64,000 nucleotides of DNA, from assembly GCA_014169315.1 (NCBI GenBank), contig AP022133.1, forward strand, positions 2,232,001 through 2,296,000, written 5' to 3'. How positions within the stretch are numbered: position 1 is the stretch's first letter; each line of letters starts with the position of its first letter. A program made the position numbers and the translations under genes. Shown here in pieces: positions 52,942 through 63,118 of this stretch. This stretch comes from Enterobacter cloacae. GTDB lineage: Bacteria > Pseudomonadota > Gammaproteobacteria > Enterobacterales > Enterobacteriaceae. Below the pieces are notes generated by a model. The model was given only the letters and a program-made list of their open reading frames with translations. It did not search any database and had not been told where the DNA came from.

Positions 52942-55056
52942 TTACTCGAAGCGATAAGAAACTGACAGGCCCACGCCGTAGTTGCGACCGGGTGCTGGCT
53001 CGTAATAGCGCCCGTTGGATTCGTTCACAATCACCGAGCCAACATACTCTTTGTCGAACAGGTTATCGACGCGCCCAAAGACATCCATGCCCCAGCTGCC
53101 GTAGTTGAATTTATACCCGGTATTCAGCCCGACCACCGTATAGGACGGAGCCTTCGCTGTGTTCTCGTCGTCGGCCATGATATCGCTCATATAGCGCACA
53201 TCACTTCCCGCGTACCAGCCTTCTTCTGGCTGCCAGCCAAACGAAGCGTAACCCATGTTACGGGCAATGCCTGGCATCCGGTTACCGTTGCAGTCTGCAT
53301 CGCTGCAGACGTTGGTACGGTAGGTGGCATCCAGGTAAGTCCACGCCATCTTCAGCTTCCAGTTTTCGGCAAACTGCTGATCAAGGGACACTTCCACGCC
53401 CTGACGACGGGTTTTACCGGCATTTTTATAGCTGGTGCGGCCACCGGAGCTGGTATCCACCACAATTTCGTCATCGGTATCGGTGCGGAACAGCGCCGCC
53501 GTCAGCAAGCCGTTACCGAGGCGAGTTTTGCTACCCACTTCATACGTATTATTGGTGGACGGCTTCAGGCCAAAGTTCAGCCCGCCCTGGTCATCGGAAC
53601 GGTAGGAAAGTTCGTTGATGGTTGGGGTTTCAAACCCGCGTCCCGCTGCGGCATACAAATTCCAGCTGTCGGTCACGGCATATTTCACCGAACCTGCCGG
53701 GAGCCATTTATGGTAGTTCGCGTCGCCGCTGTCATCACCGTTGCCTGGCGTAATGTAATGATCGTTGGAGTCAAACCAGACTGAGCTGTAGCGGACACCT
53801 GCATCAACGGACAATTTTTGCGTTAACTGCCAGCGGGTTTGCAGGTAGGGATCAACGTTCCACATCAGATTGCGTTCATCGCGGCGTTTATTACCCTTCA
53901 CGCCATAATCCGGTACGCCGTTGTCCATCACGAAGTTTTCATACCCGCGACGATCTTCGCTCATATTTTCGTAGTTCAGCCCGGAGGTAAAGGTCACCGG
54001 AACCAGCAGTTCACCACGGTGTGTCCAGCGGGTATCAATGCCCTGATAATGACGCTGCATATCAATCACGCCGCCGGAGTGGGTGGCGGGTTTCTGATAC
54101 TTAGCCATGATCGACTGGTACTGCGTCATTTCGCGCTCACCGGCGTACGTCATCACGCTGAGATCGTCCTGCGTACTGAGCTGACGGTCGTAACGCAGCC
54201 CGGCCTGCGTCTGCTTGATGGTCTTGCGGGTATTGAACTGATCGCCGCGAGGAGACTGGCGCGGATTATCCCGCCACTCCTGATAATCCAGTCCACCCGG
54301 ATCGTTGGCTTTCATGTCCACGCTGTTAACAATCAACGTCAGCTTGCTGACATCATCAATACGGACGCCAAGCTTAGCGTTGGCGAGATTTTTACGCGCA
54401 CCGCTGTGATCGCGGTAACCTTTGGTGGTGAAGCGGGTAGTCGATACGGTGTAATCCACATCGCCCGCGTGCGTCCCGTCGCCCATTGCTCCGGTGGCTT
54501 TCATGCCGTAACGCCATGTTCCGTAACTGCCGTAATAACTGCTGGCTTCAATGGTTGGCGGTTGTTGCCCGGTTTGCGTGTTGATGTTGATCACGCCACC
54601 AGAGGCGTTGCCGTAAAGGGCGGAGAAGGGGCCGCGCAGCACTTCAACGCTATCCACACTGGAGAGATCAATGTTGGAGGTCTGCCCTTGTCCGTCTGGC
54701 ATGGTCGCCGGAATACCGTCCACATACATTCTAATACCGCGCACGCCGAAGGTGGAGCGGGCACCAAATCCGCGCATGGAGAGCTGGAGATCCTGGGCAT
54801 AGTTCTGACGGTTCTGGATCTGCAGGCCAGGGACGCTGCCGAGCGATTCAGACAGGTTAATACGCGGAGTGGCCTGACGCATATCGTCACCACTCACGAC
54901 GCTGACGGCTGCTGGCGTATCCAGCTCCGAGACGGTTTGCGGTGTGGCGCTAACGATCATGGGGGATTCTTCTGCACCCATCGTCGTGAGGGGGGATGAA
55001 ATGAGCGGAACTAACAGTAGCGGGAGCGTTGCCTTACGGGCAGAAAAGATTTTCAT
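52942..55056 (-). CDS. pqqU: PqqU (YncD), TonB-dependent outer membrane receptor
   Basis: Outer membrane TonB-dependent transporter; E. coli YncD was shown to take up pyrroloquinoline quinone and renamed PqqU. The 704 residues match K-12 YncD end to end. A signal peptide (KATLPLLLVPLISSPLTTMG) is followed by a TonB box (ESPMIVSA), a plug domain (RINLSESLGSVPGLQIQNRQ, GASGG-type NASGGVININT) and a 22-strand barrel ending VGLSVSYRFE. The start at 55056 is chosen by the signal peptide; the frame extends upstream to 55191. A Fur-like box lies in the shared upstream region with yncE. Confidence 0.94.
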   Translation of the reverse strand: MKIFSARKATLPLLLVPLISSPLTTMGAEESPMIVSATPQTVSELDTPAAVSVVSGDDMRQATPRINLSESLGSVPGLQIQNRQNYAQDLQLSMRGFGARSTFGVRGIRMYVDGIPATMPDGQGQTSNIDLSSVDSVEVLRGPFSALYGNASGGVININTQTGQQPPTIEASSYYGSYGTWRYGMKATGAMGDGTHAGDVDYTVSTTRFTTKGYRDHSGARKNLANAKLGVRIDDVSKLTLIVNSVDMKANDPGGLDYQEWRDNPRQSPRGDQFNTRKTIKQTQAGLRYDRQLSTQDDLSVMTYAGEREMTQYQSIMAKYQKPATHSGGVIDMQRHYQGIDTRWTHRGELLVPVTFTSGLNYENMSEDRRGYENFVMDNGVPDYGVKGNKRRDERNLMWNVDPYLQTRWQLTQKLSVDAGVRYSSVWFDSNDHYITPGNGDDSGDANYHKWLPAGSVKYAVTDSWNLYAAAGRGFETPTINELSYRSDDQGGLNFGLKPSTNNTYEVGSKTRLGNGLLTAALFRTDTDDEIVVDTSSGGRTSYKNAGKTRRQGVEVSLDQQFAENWKLKMAWTYLDATYRTNVCSDADCNGNRMPGIARNMGYASFGWQPEEGWYAGSDVRYMSDIMADDENTAKAPSYTVVGLNTGYKFNYGSWGMDVFGRVDNLFDKEYVGSVIVNESNGRYYEPAPGRNYGVGLSVSYRFE

Positions 55057-55204
55057 GAATAAAACCGGTTGTAGATTAAGACGAACCAAACGAAACATAT
55101 GTATGCATGTTAAATCTTTTGTAAATGTTTTGAAAATATTAAGCGCACATTGCGTTAAGGAAGAGGGCGAAAGGAAAGAAAAACTCCACATTTAGTTAAT
55201 TAAT

Positions 55205-55223
55205 GATTACTATTCTCATTAAC
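55205..55223. promoter_or_regulatory. Fur-like box between pqqU and yncE
   Basis: GATTACTATTCTCATTAAC agrees with the 19-bp Fur consensus GATAATGATAATCATTATC at 13 of 19 positions, with the neighbouring AATTAATGAT adding partial overlap. It lies 76 bp before yncE. E. coli yncE is known to be iron/Fur regulated, supporting the assignment. Confidence 0.6.
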
Positions 55224-55298
55224 AACGAGGCGACGCCATGACGTTGCCCGCCGGAAGCGATGTCAGCGGTACACCCCCTCTTTTAAAAAGGAATTGTT

Positions 55299-56360
55299 AT
55301 GTCTTTACGTCATCTGTGCTCGCCGCGCCTGTGTGGTTCTCTGTTGTCAAGTGTTTTACTGTTTGCCGGAACGTTCCAGGTTCATGCCGCTGAAGAAATG
55401 CTGCGTAAAGCAGTGGGGAAAGGCGCTTATGAAATGGCCGTGAGCCAGCAGGAGAACGCGCTGTGGGTTGCGACGTCACAAAGCCGAAAAACCGATAAGG
55501 GCGGCATTGTTTATCGCCTTGATCCGGTCACGCTGGAGGTGACGCAGGCCATTCATAACGATCTTAAGCCGTTTGGTGCCACTATTGATAACGCCACTCA
55601 GACGCTGTGGTTTGGTAACACCACCAACAGCGCAGTGACGGCCATTGACGCCAAAACGGGGGATGTCAAAGGGCGTCTGGTGCTGGATGACCGCAAACGT
55701 AGCGAAACGGTCAAACCGCTGCAGCCTCGCCAGCTGGTAGCCGATGACGCCACCAATACCGTTTACATCACCGGTATCGGGAAAGAGAGTGTTGTCTGGG
55801 TGGTTGATGGCGCGACGCTGAAGTTAAAAGACACGATCGCCAATACTGGCACGTTCAGTACCGGTCTGGCGCTGGATGCGCAGGCAAAACGCCTGTACAC
55901 CACCAGTGCTGATGGTGAGCTGGTGACGATTGATACGGCAACAAACAAAATCCTCAGCCGTAAAAAAGTACAGGATGACGGGAAAGAACACTTTTATCTG
56001 AACCTGAGCCTGGACACCGCCGGTCAGCGCGCCTTCCTGACAGATTCAAAACAGCCGGAAGTGCTGGTGGTAAGCCTGAAAGATGGTAGTGTGATCGAAA
56101 AAATCGCCGCGCCTGAATCTCTGGCTGTGCTGTTTAACCCGACACGGAATGAAGCGTACGTCACGCACCGTGAAGCGGGAAAGGTGAGCGTAATTGATGC
56201 AAAAACCTACAAGGTAACCAAAACCTTTGATACACCTGTCTACCCGAACAGCCTGGCGCTGTCTGCGGATGGCAAAACGCTGTATGTGACGGTGAAACAG
56301 AAGTCCACCCGTCAGCAGGAAGCAACCCAGCCTGACGACGTGATTCGTATCGTGCTGTGA
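55299..56360 (+). CDS. yncE: YncE, periplasmic beta-propeller protein
   Basis: A 353-residue protein, identical in length to E. coli YncE. A signal peptide ends at FQVHA-AEEMLRKAVGKG. Repeated propeller blades are visible (NALWVATSQS, QTLWFGNTTNSAVTAIDAKTG, KRLYTTSADGELVTIDTATN, NEAYVTHREAGKVSVIDAKTYK, KTLYVTVKQKS), consistent with a seven-bladed propeller. E. coli YncE binds single-stranded DNA in vitro and is iron regulated; the physiological role is open. Divergent from pqqU. The start follows AAAAAGGAATTGTT. Confidence 0.95.
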   Translation: MSLRHLCSPRLCGSLLSSVLLFAGTFQVHAAEEMLRKAVGKGAYEMAVSQQENALWVATSQSRKTDKGGIVYRLDPVTLEVTQAIHNDLKPFGATIDNATQTLWFGNTTNSAVTAIDAKTGDVKGRLVLDDRKRSETVKPLQPRQLVADDATNTVYITGIGKESVVWVVDGATLKLKDTIANTGTFSTGLALDAQAKRLYTTSADGELVTIDTATNKILSRKKVQDDGKEHFYLNLSLDTAGQRAFLTDSKQPEVLVVSLKDGSVIEKIAAPESLAVLFNPTRNEAYVTHREAGKVSVIDAKTYKVTKTFDTPVYPNSLALSADGKTLYVTVKQKSTRQQEATQPDDVIRIVL

Positions 56361-56378
56361 TGCAAGGGAAGGCCGCTT

Positions 56379-56570
56379 GTCAGTTAAGCGGTATTAAGCC
56401 ACTCTGTTATTTTAGTGGCATCGTTCCGTTCACTCAGACTTTCCTGCTACCTGCATAATCCGCTGCGGTGAACGTGTTAAGGGGGCTATCGCGCCCCCTT
56501 AACAATCCCGTCTCCCGGCAAAGAAAATCGCCGCTGCGCGGTACCCTCAGCTTATTCCTTCCGGCTTTTC
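56379..56570 (+). repeat. Left arm of long inverted repeat flanking the IS3 element
   Basis: This sequence, beginning GTCAGTTAAGCG and ending CCGGCTTTTC, is repeated in reverse orientation at 57844-58037. From 56445 to 56567 (123 bp) the two arms differ at one base only; the outer 65 bp match less well, with substitutions and one or more short indels. Within the arm is a perfect 11-bp hairpin GTTAAGGGGGC-TATCGC-GCCCCCTTAAC (56476-56503). It is non-coding and starts 18 bp after the yncE stop. Confidence 0.9.
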
Positions 56571-56624
56571 GGGGACGGTGAAGTGGTTTAATAGTTTTAG
56601 ACACGTTCAGAGGTTATAAATTAA

Positions 56625-57826
<1,202 letters not shown>

Positions 57827-57843
57827 ACCACTTCATGCCCGAC

Positions 57844-58037
57844 CCGAAGCCGGAAGGAATAAGCTGAGGGTACCGCGAAGCGGCGATTTTCTTTGCCGGG
57901 AGACGGGATTGTTAAGGGGGCGCGATAGCCCCCTTAACACGTTCACCGCAGCGGATTATGCAGGTAGCAGAATGTCTGAGTGAACGGAACGATACCACTG
58001 AAATAACAAAGTACTCTGGTGTCGCTTAACTGACTGG
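57844..58037 (-). repeat. Right arm of long inverted repeat flanking the IS3 element
   Basis: Reverse-complement partner of 56379-56570, beginning (plus strand) CCGAAGCCGGAAGGAATAAG and containing the same hairpin at 57911-57938. The arm is separated from the left arm by the IS and short central sequences. If the IS is removed mentally, the two arms would form a palindrome of nearly 400 bp with a loop of about 20 bp. Non-coding; it ends about 50 bp before ydcI. Confidence 0.9.
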
Positions 58038-58087
58038 TATTAGATCATCTGATCCCTTTTTTTATGCCGTCCGCTTAACAGGAGCCA

Positions 58088-59011
58088 TCAGGCTGGCATT
58101 GATTTACGGATCGCGCTGAGCAGCGTTTGTGCGCCTGATGAGAGTGGGGCATCTACCCGGGTGAGGATCCCAATAGGTTCACCCGCCCCCGGCGATGTGA
58201 CCGGCAGTGCTGTTAGTGTACCCCGGCGTAAATCGTCTTTTACCGCGCCGGAAGGCACGAACCAGACGTAGTCAAAATCTACGGTGAGCTGGCGTGAAAG
58301 AGAGGCCGACAGCGTTTCAATACAACCGGAAGGTAGTTTGCAGCCCTGCATCTCTAATAACGCCTCGGCGTTCTGGCGCGGAACTGTACCTTTTGGTGAC
58401 ACCACTACAGGCCACTCCATGACGCGGCTTAAGGTGACGGTGTCCTGCAGCAACGGGTGGTTGGGACGCACGACCAGCTTCAGTGATTCCAGGAACAGCA
58501 GTTCGTAATTAAGCCCCCCCATCAGTTCAGGATCGGACATGCGCCCAATGCCGAGATCCAGCTCACCGGATTTCAGCCCCGCGAGCAGCATGGTGTTATT
58601 CATGGTCGCGACCTGGATCGTCGTATGCTTTTGCTGCTTGTGGAACTGACCAATAACGGCAGGCAAAATCCCCAGCGCAGCCGTAGGCAGAGCGCCAACG
58701 CGCACAATCTCGCTGGCGTGCTCCTCTTTACGGTTCAACGCCTGACCTGCGGTGTTGAGAGCATCCAGAACCTTGACGGCGTGCGTCAGGAATTGTTCCC
58801 CCACAAGCGTAAGTTGTGCGCCCAGGCGACCACGATCGAAAAGCCGGGTTCCGGTGAGTTGTTCCAGCTCGTTTAGCGTTTTTGAGAGGGCGGGCTGGCT
58901 AAGGTTAAGAGTTTCAGCCGCTCGCCCCAGCGTTCCCTGTTGAGCGACGGCCACAAATGTATGCAAATGGCGCAAGCGTATGCGCTGACTGAACAGACCA
59001 TTTTTTTCCAT
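58088..59011 (-). CDS. ydcI: YdcI, LysR-family regulator
   Basis: A 307-residue LysR regulator identical in length to E. coli YdcI. The winged helix is RLRHLHTFVAVAQQGTLGRAAETLNLSQPALSKTLNELEQLTG (about 11-60); the ligand-binding domain follows (VRVGALPTAALGILPAVIGQF). In Salmonella/E. coli YdcI is a conserved regulator linked to pH/acid stress responses. Divergent from ydcJ, as in K-12, but the pair sits after yncE here. Confidence 0.95.
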   Translation of the reverse strand: MEKNGLFSQRIRLRHLHTFVAVAQQGTLGRAAETLNLSQPALSKTLNELEQLTGTRLFDRGRLGAQLTLVGEQFLTHAVKVLDALNTAGQALNRKEEHASEIVRVGALPTAALGILPAVIGQFHKQQKHTTIQVATMNNTMLLAGLKSGELDLGIGRMSDPELMGGLNYELLFLESLKLVVRPNHPLLQDTVTLSRVMEWPVVVSPKGTVPRQNAEALLEMQGCKLPSGCIETLSASLSRQLTVDFDYVWFVPSGAVKDDLRRGTLTALPVTSPGAGEPIGILTRVDAPLSSGAQTLLSAIRKSMPA

Positions 59012-59284
59012 AGGCGATGTTAAAAACAGAGCGGTGCGGGTGACAAGTTAAGTTGTTTAATTTTGATAACCTGATAGCAAAATATTTTTAACATTTGATC
59101 TATTTGAGTTACAAGCTGTTTTTCGCGCCGCGCAATTTTCCCTCATGAGCCAGGGTTCTGAGTTTGTTCCGGAAAGAGCAGGCTTTAACCACTCGCCTGT
59201 CCAGATCACAAATCGTAAATTCTTCCCGCCAGAAAGAACGGGCTTCTCTACACTCCAGGTAATATTCACTGGAGGCATGACATC

Positions 59285-60628
59285 ATGGCGAACACCATCA
59301 CGGCTGATGATATTCGGGAACACTTTTCGCAGGCTATGTCGGCGATGTACCAGCAGGAAGTTCCGCAGTACGGCACATTGCTTGAACTGGTTGCGGACGT
59401 AAACCTGGCGGTTCTGGAAAATAACCCGCTCTTACATGAACAACTGGCGAACTCAGATGAACTGGCGCGTCTGAATGTTGAGCGCCACGGTGCGATCCGT
59501 GTCGGTACTGCGCTTGAACTTTCAACATTACGTCGCATGTTTGCCATTATGGGCATGTACCCGGTCAGCTATTACGACCTCTCCCAGGCAGGGGTTCCCG
59601 TCCACTCGACGGCGTTCCGGCCGGTGGAGGATGCAGCACTTTGCCGTAATCCATTTCGTATTTTCACATCGCTGCTACGTCTTGAGTTGATTGAAAATGT
59701 CGCCCTGCGCGAACGGGCGGCGGAGATCCTCTCACGGCGAAACATCTTCACGCCACGCTGTCTGGAACTTATTGAACTGCATGAATCAACCGGGCAGTTC
59801 ACCGACGCACAGGCGCGTGAGTTTGTTCAGGAAGCACTGGAAACCTTCCGCTGGCACCGCCATGCGACGGTCGATCAGGAAACCTACCTGGCACTGCATA
59901 ATGAACACCGCCTGATTGCCGACGTGGTCTGTTTCCCCGGTTGCCACATCAACCATCTCACACCGCGCACGCTGGATATCGACCGGGTGCAGGAGCTGAT
60001 GCCGAAGTACGGTATTGAGCCAAAAATTTTGATTGAAGGGCCGCCGCGTCGAGAGGTGCCAGTTTTGCTACGCCAGACCAGCTTTAAAGCGCTGGAGGAA
60101 CCGGTGTTCTTTGCCGGGGAACATAAAGGCACCCATACCGCCCGGTTTGGTGAAATTGAGCAGCGCGGCGTCGCACTCACGCCGAAAGGCCGCGAACTGT
60201 ACGATAGTTTGCTCGGGCAGGCCGGGACGGGCAAAGACAACCTGACGCACCAGCTGCATTTGCAGGATATCTTTAGCGCTTTCCCGGACAGCGAAATGTT
60301 AATGCGCCGTCAGGAGCTGGCGTATTTCCGCTATCGCCTGACACCCGCAGGGGAAGCGCATCGCCATGCGTTTCGCCCGGGCGACGATCCGCAGCCACTG
60401 ATTGAGCGCGGGTGGGTGGTCGCACAGCCGATCACCTACGAAGATTTTCTGCCGGTCAGTGCAGCAGGGATTTTTCAGTCGAACCTCGGCAATGAAACTC
60501 AGGCGCGAAGCCATGGTAATGCCAGCCGCGAGGCTTTTGAAGCGGCGCTGGGAAGCCCGGTCTATGACGAGTTTACCCTTTACCAGGAGGCGGAAACACG
60601 CAGCAAACAGCGTTGCGGTTTACTCTGA
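59285..60628 (+). CDS. ydcJ: YdcJ, VOC-superfamily 2-oxoadipate dioxygenase/decarboxylase-type protein
   Basis: A 447-residue DUF1338 protein equal in length to E. coli YdcJ. Family members (HglS) convert 2-oxoadipate to D-2-hydroxyglutarate with Fe(II) and O2. Candidate metal ligands are His in NVERHGAIRVG, His in GCHINHLTPRTLD and Glu in TARFGEIEQRG. The substrate in enterobacteria is not settled. The ribosome site ACTGGAGGCATGACATC puts the start at 59285. The upstream 270 bp separate it from divergent ydcI, its likely regulator. Confidence 0.93.
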   Translation: MANTITADDIREHFSQAMSAMYQQEVPQYGTLLELVADVNLAVLENNPLLHEQLANSDELARLNVERHGAIRVGTALELSTLRRMFAIMGMYPVSYYDLSQAGVPVHSTAFRPVEDAALCRNPFRIFTSLLRLELIENVALRERAAEILSRRNIFTPRCLELIELHESTGQFTDAQAREFVQEALETFRWHRHATVDQETYLALHNEHRLIADVVCFPGCHINHLTPRTLDIDRVQELMPKYGIEPKILIEGPPRREVPVLLRQTSFKALEEPVFFAGEHKGTHTARFGEIEQRGVALTPKGRELYDSLLGQAGTGKDNLTHQLHLQDIFSAFPDSEMLMRRQELAYFRYRLTPAGEAHRHAFRPGDDPQPLIERGWVVAQPITYEDFLPVSAAGIFQSNLGNETQARSHGNASREAFEAALGSPVYDEFTLYQEAETRSKQRCGLL

Positions 60629-60670
60629 AATCGTTACTCTGCTGGGGTGTGATGGAAAAAGAAGGTGGTT

Positions 60671-62179
60671 ATGAAAAATTCCTCCGCCCCCGTGGCTGAA
60701 ACGCTGCAGGGCGCTCTGACGGGTTTTACCGATGACAATGTTCACGTCTGGTGCGGCATACCCTATGCTGCACCGCCTGTTGGTCAGTGGCGCTGGCGTT
60801 CCCCGCAACCGCCCGAACGCTGGGACGGTGTGCGGCAGGCGACGACGTTTTCTGCCTCAAGCTGGCAAAGCAGTGAGTATTGCCAGGAACTTGGCGGCGG
60901 CGATCCCGGTCAATTTTCTGAAGATTGTCTTTACCTCAACGTCTGGTCACCGGCCGTGCGTCCGGCTCCGCTTCCGGTGATGGTCTGGCTGCACGGCGGT
61001 GGGTTTACCATCGGCGCGGGTGGGCTTCCACCGTATAACGGCAAAGCGCTGGCAGAACGTGGCGTGGTTGTTGTGACCCTCAATTACCGTCTCGGGCATC
61101 TCGGCTTTTTCGCCCATCCTGCGCTGGAGGGAGAAGAAGATCGCGTGGTGCATAATTTCGCGTTGCTCGACCAGATTGCGGCGCTGGGCTGGGTGCGGGA
61201 CAATATTGCCGCGTTTGGCGGCGATCCGAACAACATCACGCTGTTTGGCGAATCAGCCGGTGCGCGCAGTGTGTTGTCACTGCTGGCATCTCCTCTGGCG
61301 GAGGGGGCATTCCATAAAGCGATTGTGCAAAGCGGGTACACGTTACCGGACACGCCGCGCGAGCAGGCAATGCAAAAAGGGGAAGCGCTGGCCACACATT
61401 TTGGCCTTGAAAACGCCAGCGCGGAGCAGTTGCGCGCCATTCCGCCAGAGGCGTTCTGGTCTCTGACGGCTCCGCTGAACATTGCCCCTGCGCCGGTGGT
61501 GGGAGATTGTGTCCTGCCGGAAGCGATGCTCGATATGTTCTTTGCTGCTCGCCAGCATCCGGTTCCGGTCATGATTGGCTCTAACAGCGATGAGGCCAGC
61601 GTGATGGCGGTATTTGGCATCGATCTTGCCGGGCAAATTCAGAAGCTTCGCCGTGAACGACGTTTTGGCCTGGGGTTGATTAAGCTGCTCTATCCGGGTG
61701 TGAAGGGGGATGAGGAGCTGGGCAGGCAGGTGTGTCGTGATATGGCTTTCACCACGATGGGATATGTGGTGATGCAGGCTCAGCAACGCGTCGGCGCGCC
61801 GTGCTGGCGCTACTGGTTTGATTATGTGGCGGAAGCGGAACATGCGACTTATGTCAACGGTGCCTGGCACGGTAACGAAGTGCCTTATGTTTTTGACACG
61901 CTGGGACAGATAGAACCTTCCCGCCAGTATGTCAACGCCCGCGATCTACAGTTTTCTGCAAACGTAGCCGACTACTGGGTAAGCTTTGCACGTGACGCCC
62001 ACAGTAGCCGTGACATCCTCCCGGGGCCGACGCACTGGCCCGCCTGCCGCAAAGGCCGCGATGTGTTGCTACGTATTGGCGTGAATAAACATGCAGGTTT
62101 CAGGCTTGAAAACCGCTTTATGCGCGCCCGCATGAGTCTCTTTAAGCGAGTGATGAAGCACCACGTCAGCCTCGACTGA
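60671..62179 (+). CDS. Type-B carboxylesterase (para-nitrobenzyl esterase family)
   Basis: A 502-residue carboxylesterase. The oxyanion hole HGGGFTIGAG, the nucleophile in LFGESAGARSVL, the N-terminal signature EDCLYLNVWSP and a catalytic Glu/His region (GSNSDEASV; GAWHGNEVPYVF) are visible. No signal peptide, so cytoplasmic. The start at 60671 follows AAGGTGG; the frame also opens at a GTG (60665). It lies 42 bp after ydcJ and could be co-transcribed. The 3' end overlaps the convergent LysR gene by 14 bp. Substrate unknown. Confidence 0.88.
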   Translation: MKNSSAPVAETLQGALTGFTDDNVHVWCGIPYAAPPVGQWRWRSPQPPERWDGVRQATTFSASSWQSSEYCQELGGGDPGQFSEDCLYLNVWSPAVRPAPLPVMVWLHGGGFTIGAGGLPPYNGKALAERGVVVVTLNYRLGHLGFFAHPALEGEEDRVVHNFALLDQIAALGWVRDNIAAFGGDPNNITLFGESAGARSVLSLLASPLAEGAFHKAIVQSGYTLPDTPREQAMQKGEALATHFGLENASAEQLRAIPPEAFWSLTAPLNIAPAPVVGDCVLPEAMLDMFFAARQHPVPVMIGSNSDEASVMAVFGIDLAGQIQKLRRERRFGLGLIKLLYPGVKGDEELGRQVCRDMAFTTMGYVVMQAQQRVGAPCWRYWFDYVAEAEHATYVNGAWHGNEVPYVFDTLGQIEPSRQYVNARDLQFSANVADYWVSFARDAHSSRDILPGPTHWPACRKGRDVLLRIGVNKHAGFRLENRFMRARMSLFKRVMKHHVSLD

Positions 62180-63008
62180 GCAGGCAGGAACGAAACGCCG
62201 CCAGGCCATGTTCGGGGCCTGGCGATTCGCGTAACACCAGCCGATAGCTCGCACCGGTTTTAATGCTCGTCTCAAAAGGCCGCGCCAGCCTTCCGGCGCG
62301 GACATCTTCTTCCACCAGTGTCTCGTCGGCGATGGCAATGCCCAGCCCCTGAATGGCGGCAGTAATGGCGAGATCCATCGTATCGAAGTGTTGATTTTTG
62401 TGCATGACAAATGTCGGATGCGTCTGTTTCGCCAGCCACAATGACCAGTCAGTCTTATCCCTTGTCGGGTGGAGAAACGTCAGTGACTCCAGCGCCGCCC
62501 CCGCCCGCAACGGGCTGAGTACCGGGGTTAAGGCCTCTTCAAACAGCAGATCGCCCGCACTCATGTGGGTGCCGAAAACAATGGCCGCGTCGTAGGATTC
62601 GGTTTTGAAATTGACGTTGTGATCGGTGGTCGTGGTTAAGGCGATTTGCAGATCAGGCTGCTCGCGCTCGACCTCCAGCAGACGGGGTACCAGCCAACGC
62701 ATGGCACAGGTAGGCGCTTTCAGACGGATCACGGTTTGCTGGGCACGGGCCTGCTGGGCCACGGTAAGCAGATGCTCAAAAGCGGATTGCAGCTCCGGAA
62801 GCAGGGCACTGCCTTGCGGGGAGAGGCGCAGACCGCGTGAATGACGCTCAAATAAGGGAAAACCAAACCACGCTTCAAGGGCGGCAATTTTGCGGCTCAC
62901 GGCTCCCTGAGTCAGGCAAAGCTCTCTGGCAGCATGGGTGAGATTAAGGTGACGCGCGGTTTTCAAAAACGCGTCAACCGCATTGAGCGGGAATGAACGG
63001 CGCGACAT
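62166..63008 (-). CDS. LysR-family regulator (GcvA-like)
   Basis: A 280-residue LysR regulator, N-terminal helix-turn-helix FPLNAVDAFLKTARHLNLTHAARELCLTQGAVSRKIAALE (about 6-46) of the GcvA/AmpR subgroup. The ligand domain is shorter than average (total 280 against about 300). It is divergent from the aminotransferase gene, 110 bp away, which it probably controls, and overlaps convergently with the esterase. Ribosome site GAGG six bases before the ATG. Confidence 0.88.
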   Translation of the reverse strand: MSRRSFPLNAVDAFLKTARHLNLTHAARELCLTQGAVSRKIAALEAWFGFPLFERHSRGLRLSPQGSALLPELQSAFEHLLTVAQQARAQQTVIRLKAPTCAMRWLVPRLLEVEREQPDLQIALTTTTDHNVNFKTESYDAAIVFGTHMSAGDLLFEEALTPVLSPLRAGAALESLTFLHPTRDKTDWSLWLAKQTHPTFVMHKNQHFDTMDLAITAAIQGLGIAIADETLVEEDVRAGRLARPFETSIKTGASYRLVLRESPGPEHGLAAFRSCLLSRG

Positions 63009-63118
63009 AGAACACCTCAGTTATGCATTTTTCTCATGGCTATTATGACAACAATTCGATTGTCCCGACAACGCACTTATTGTTTGAATAGTTATGCAAT
63101 ATCCACGAGAAGGGACAG

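Noticed and set aside
53839..54999. Long open frame (386 aa) on the plus strand inside pqqU
   Set aside because: It is antisense to a protein that matches YncD end to end, has His/Val-biased composition, and no ribosome site; it is a codon-use shadow.
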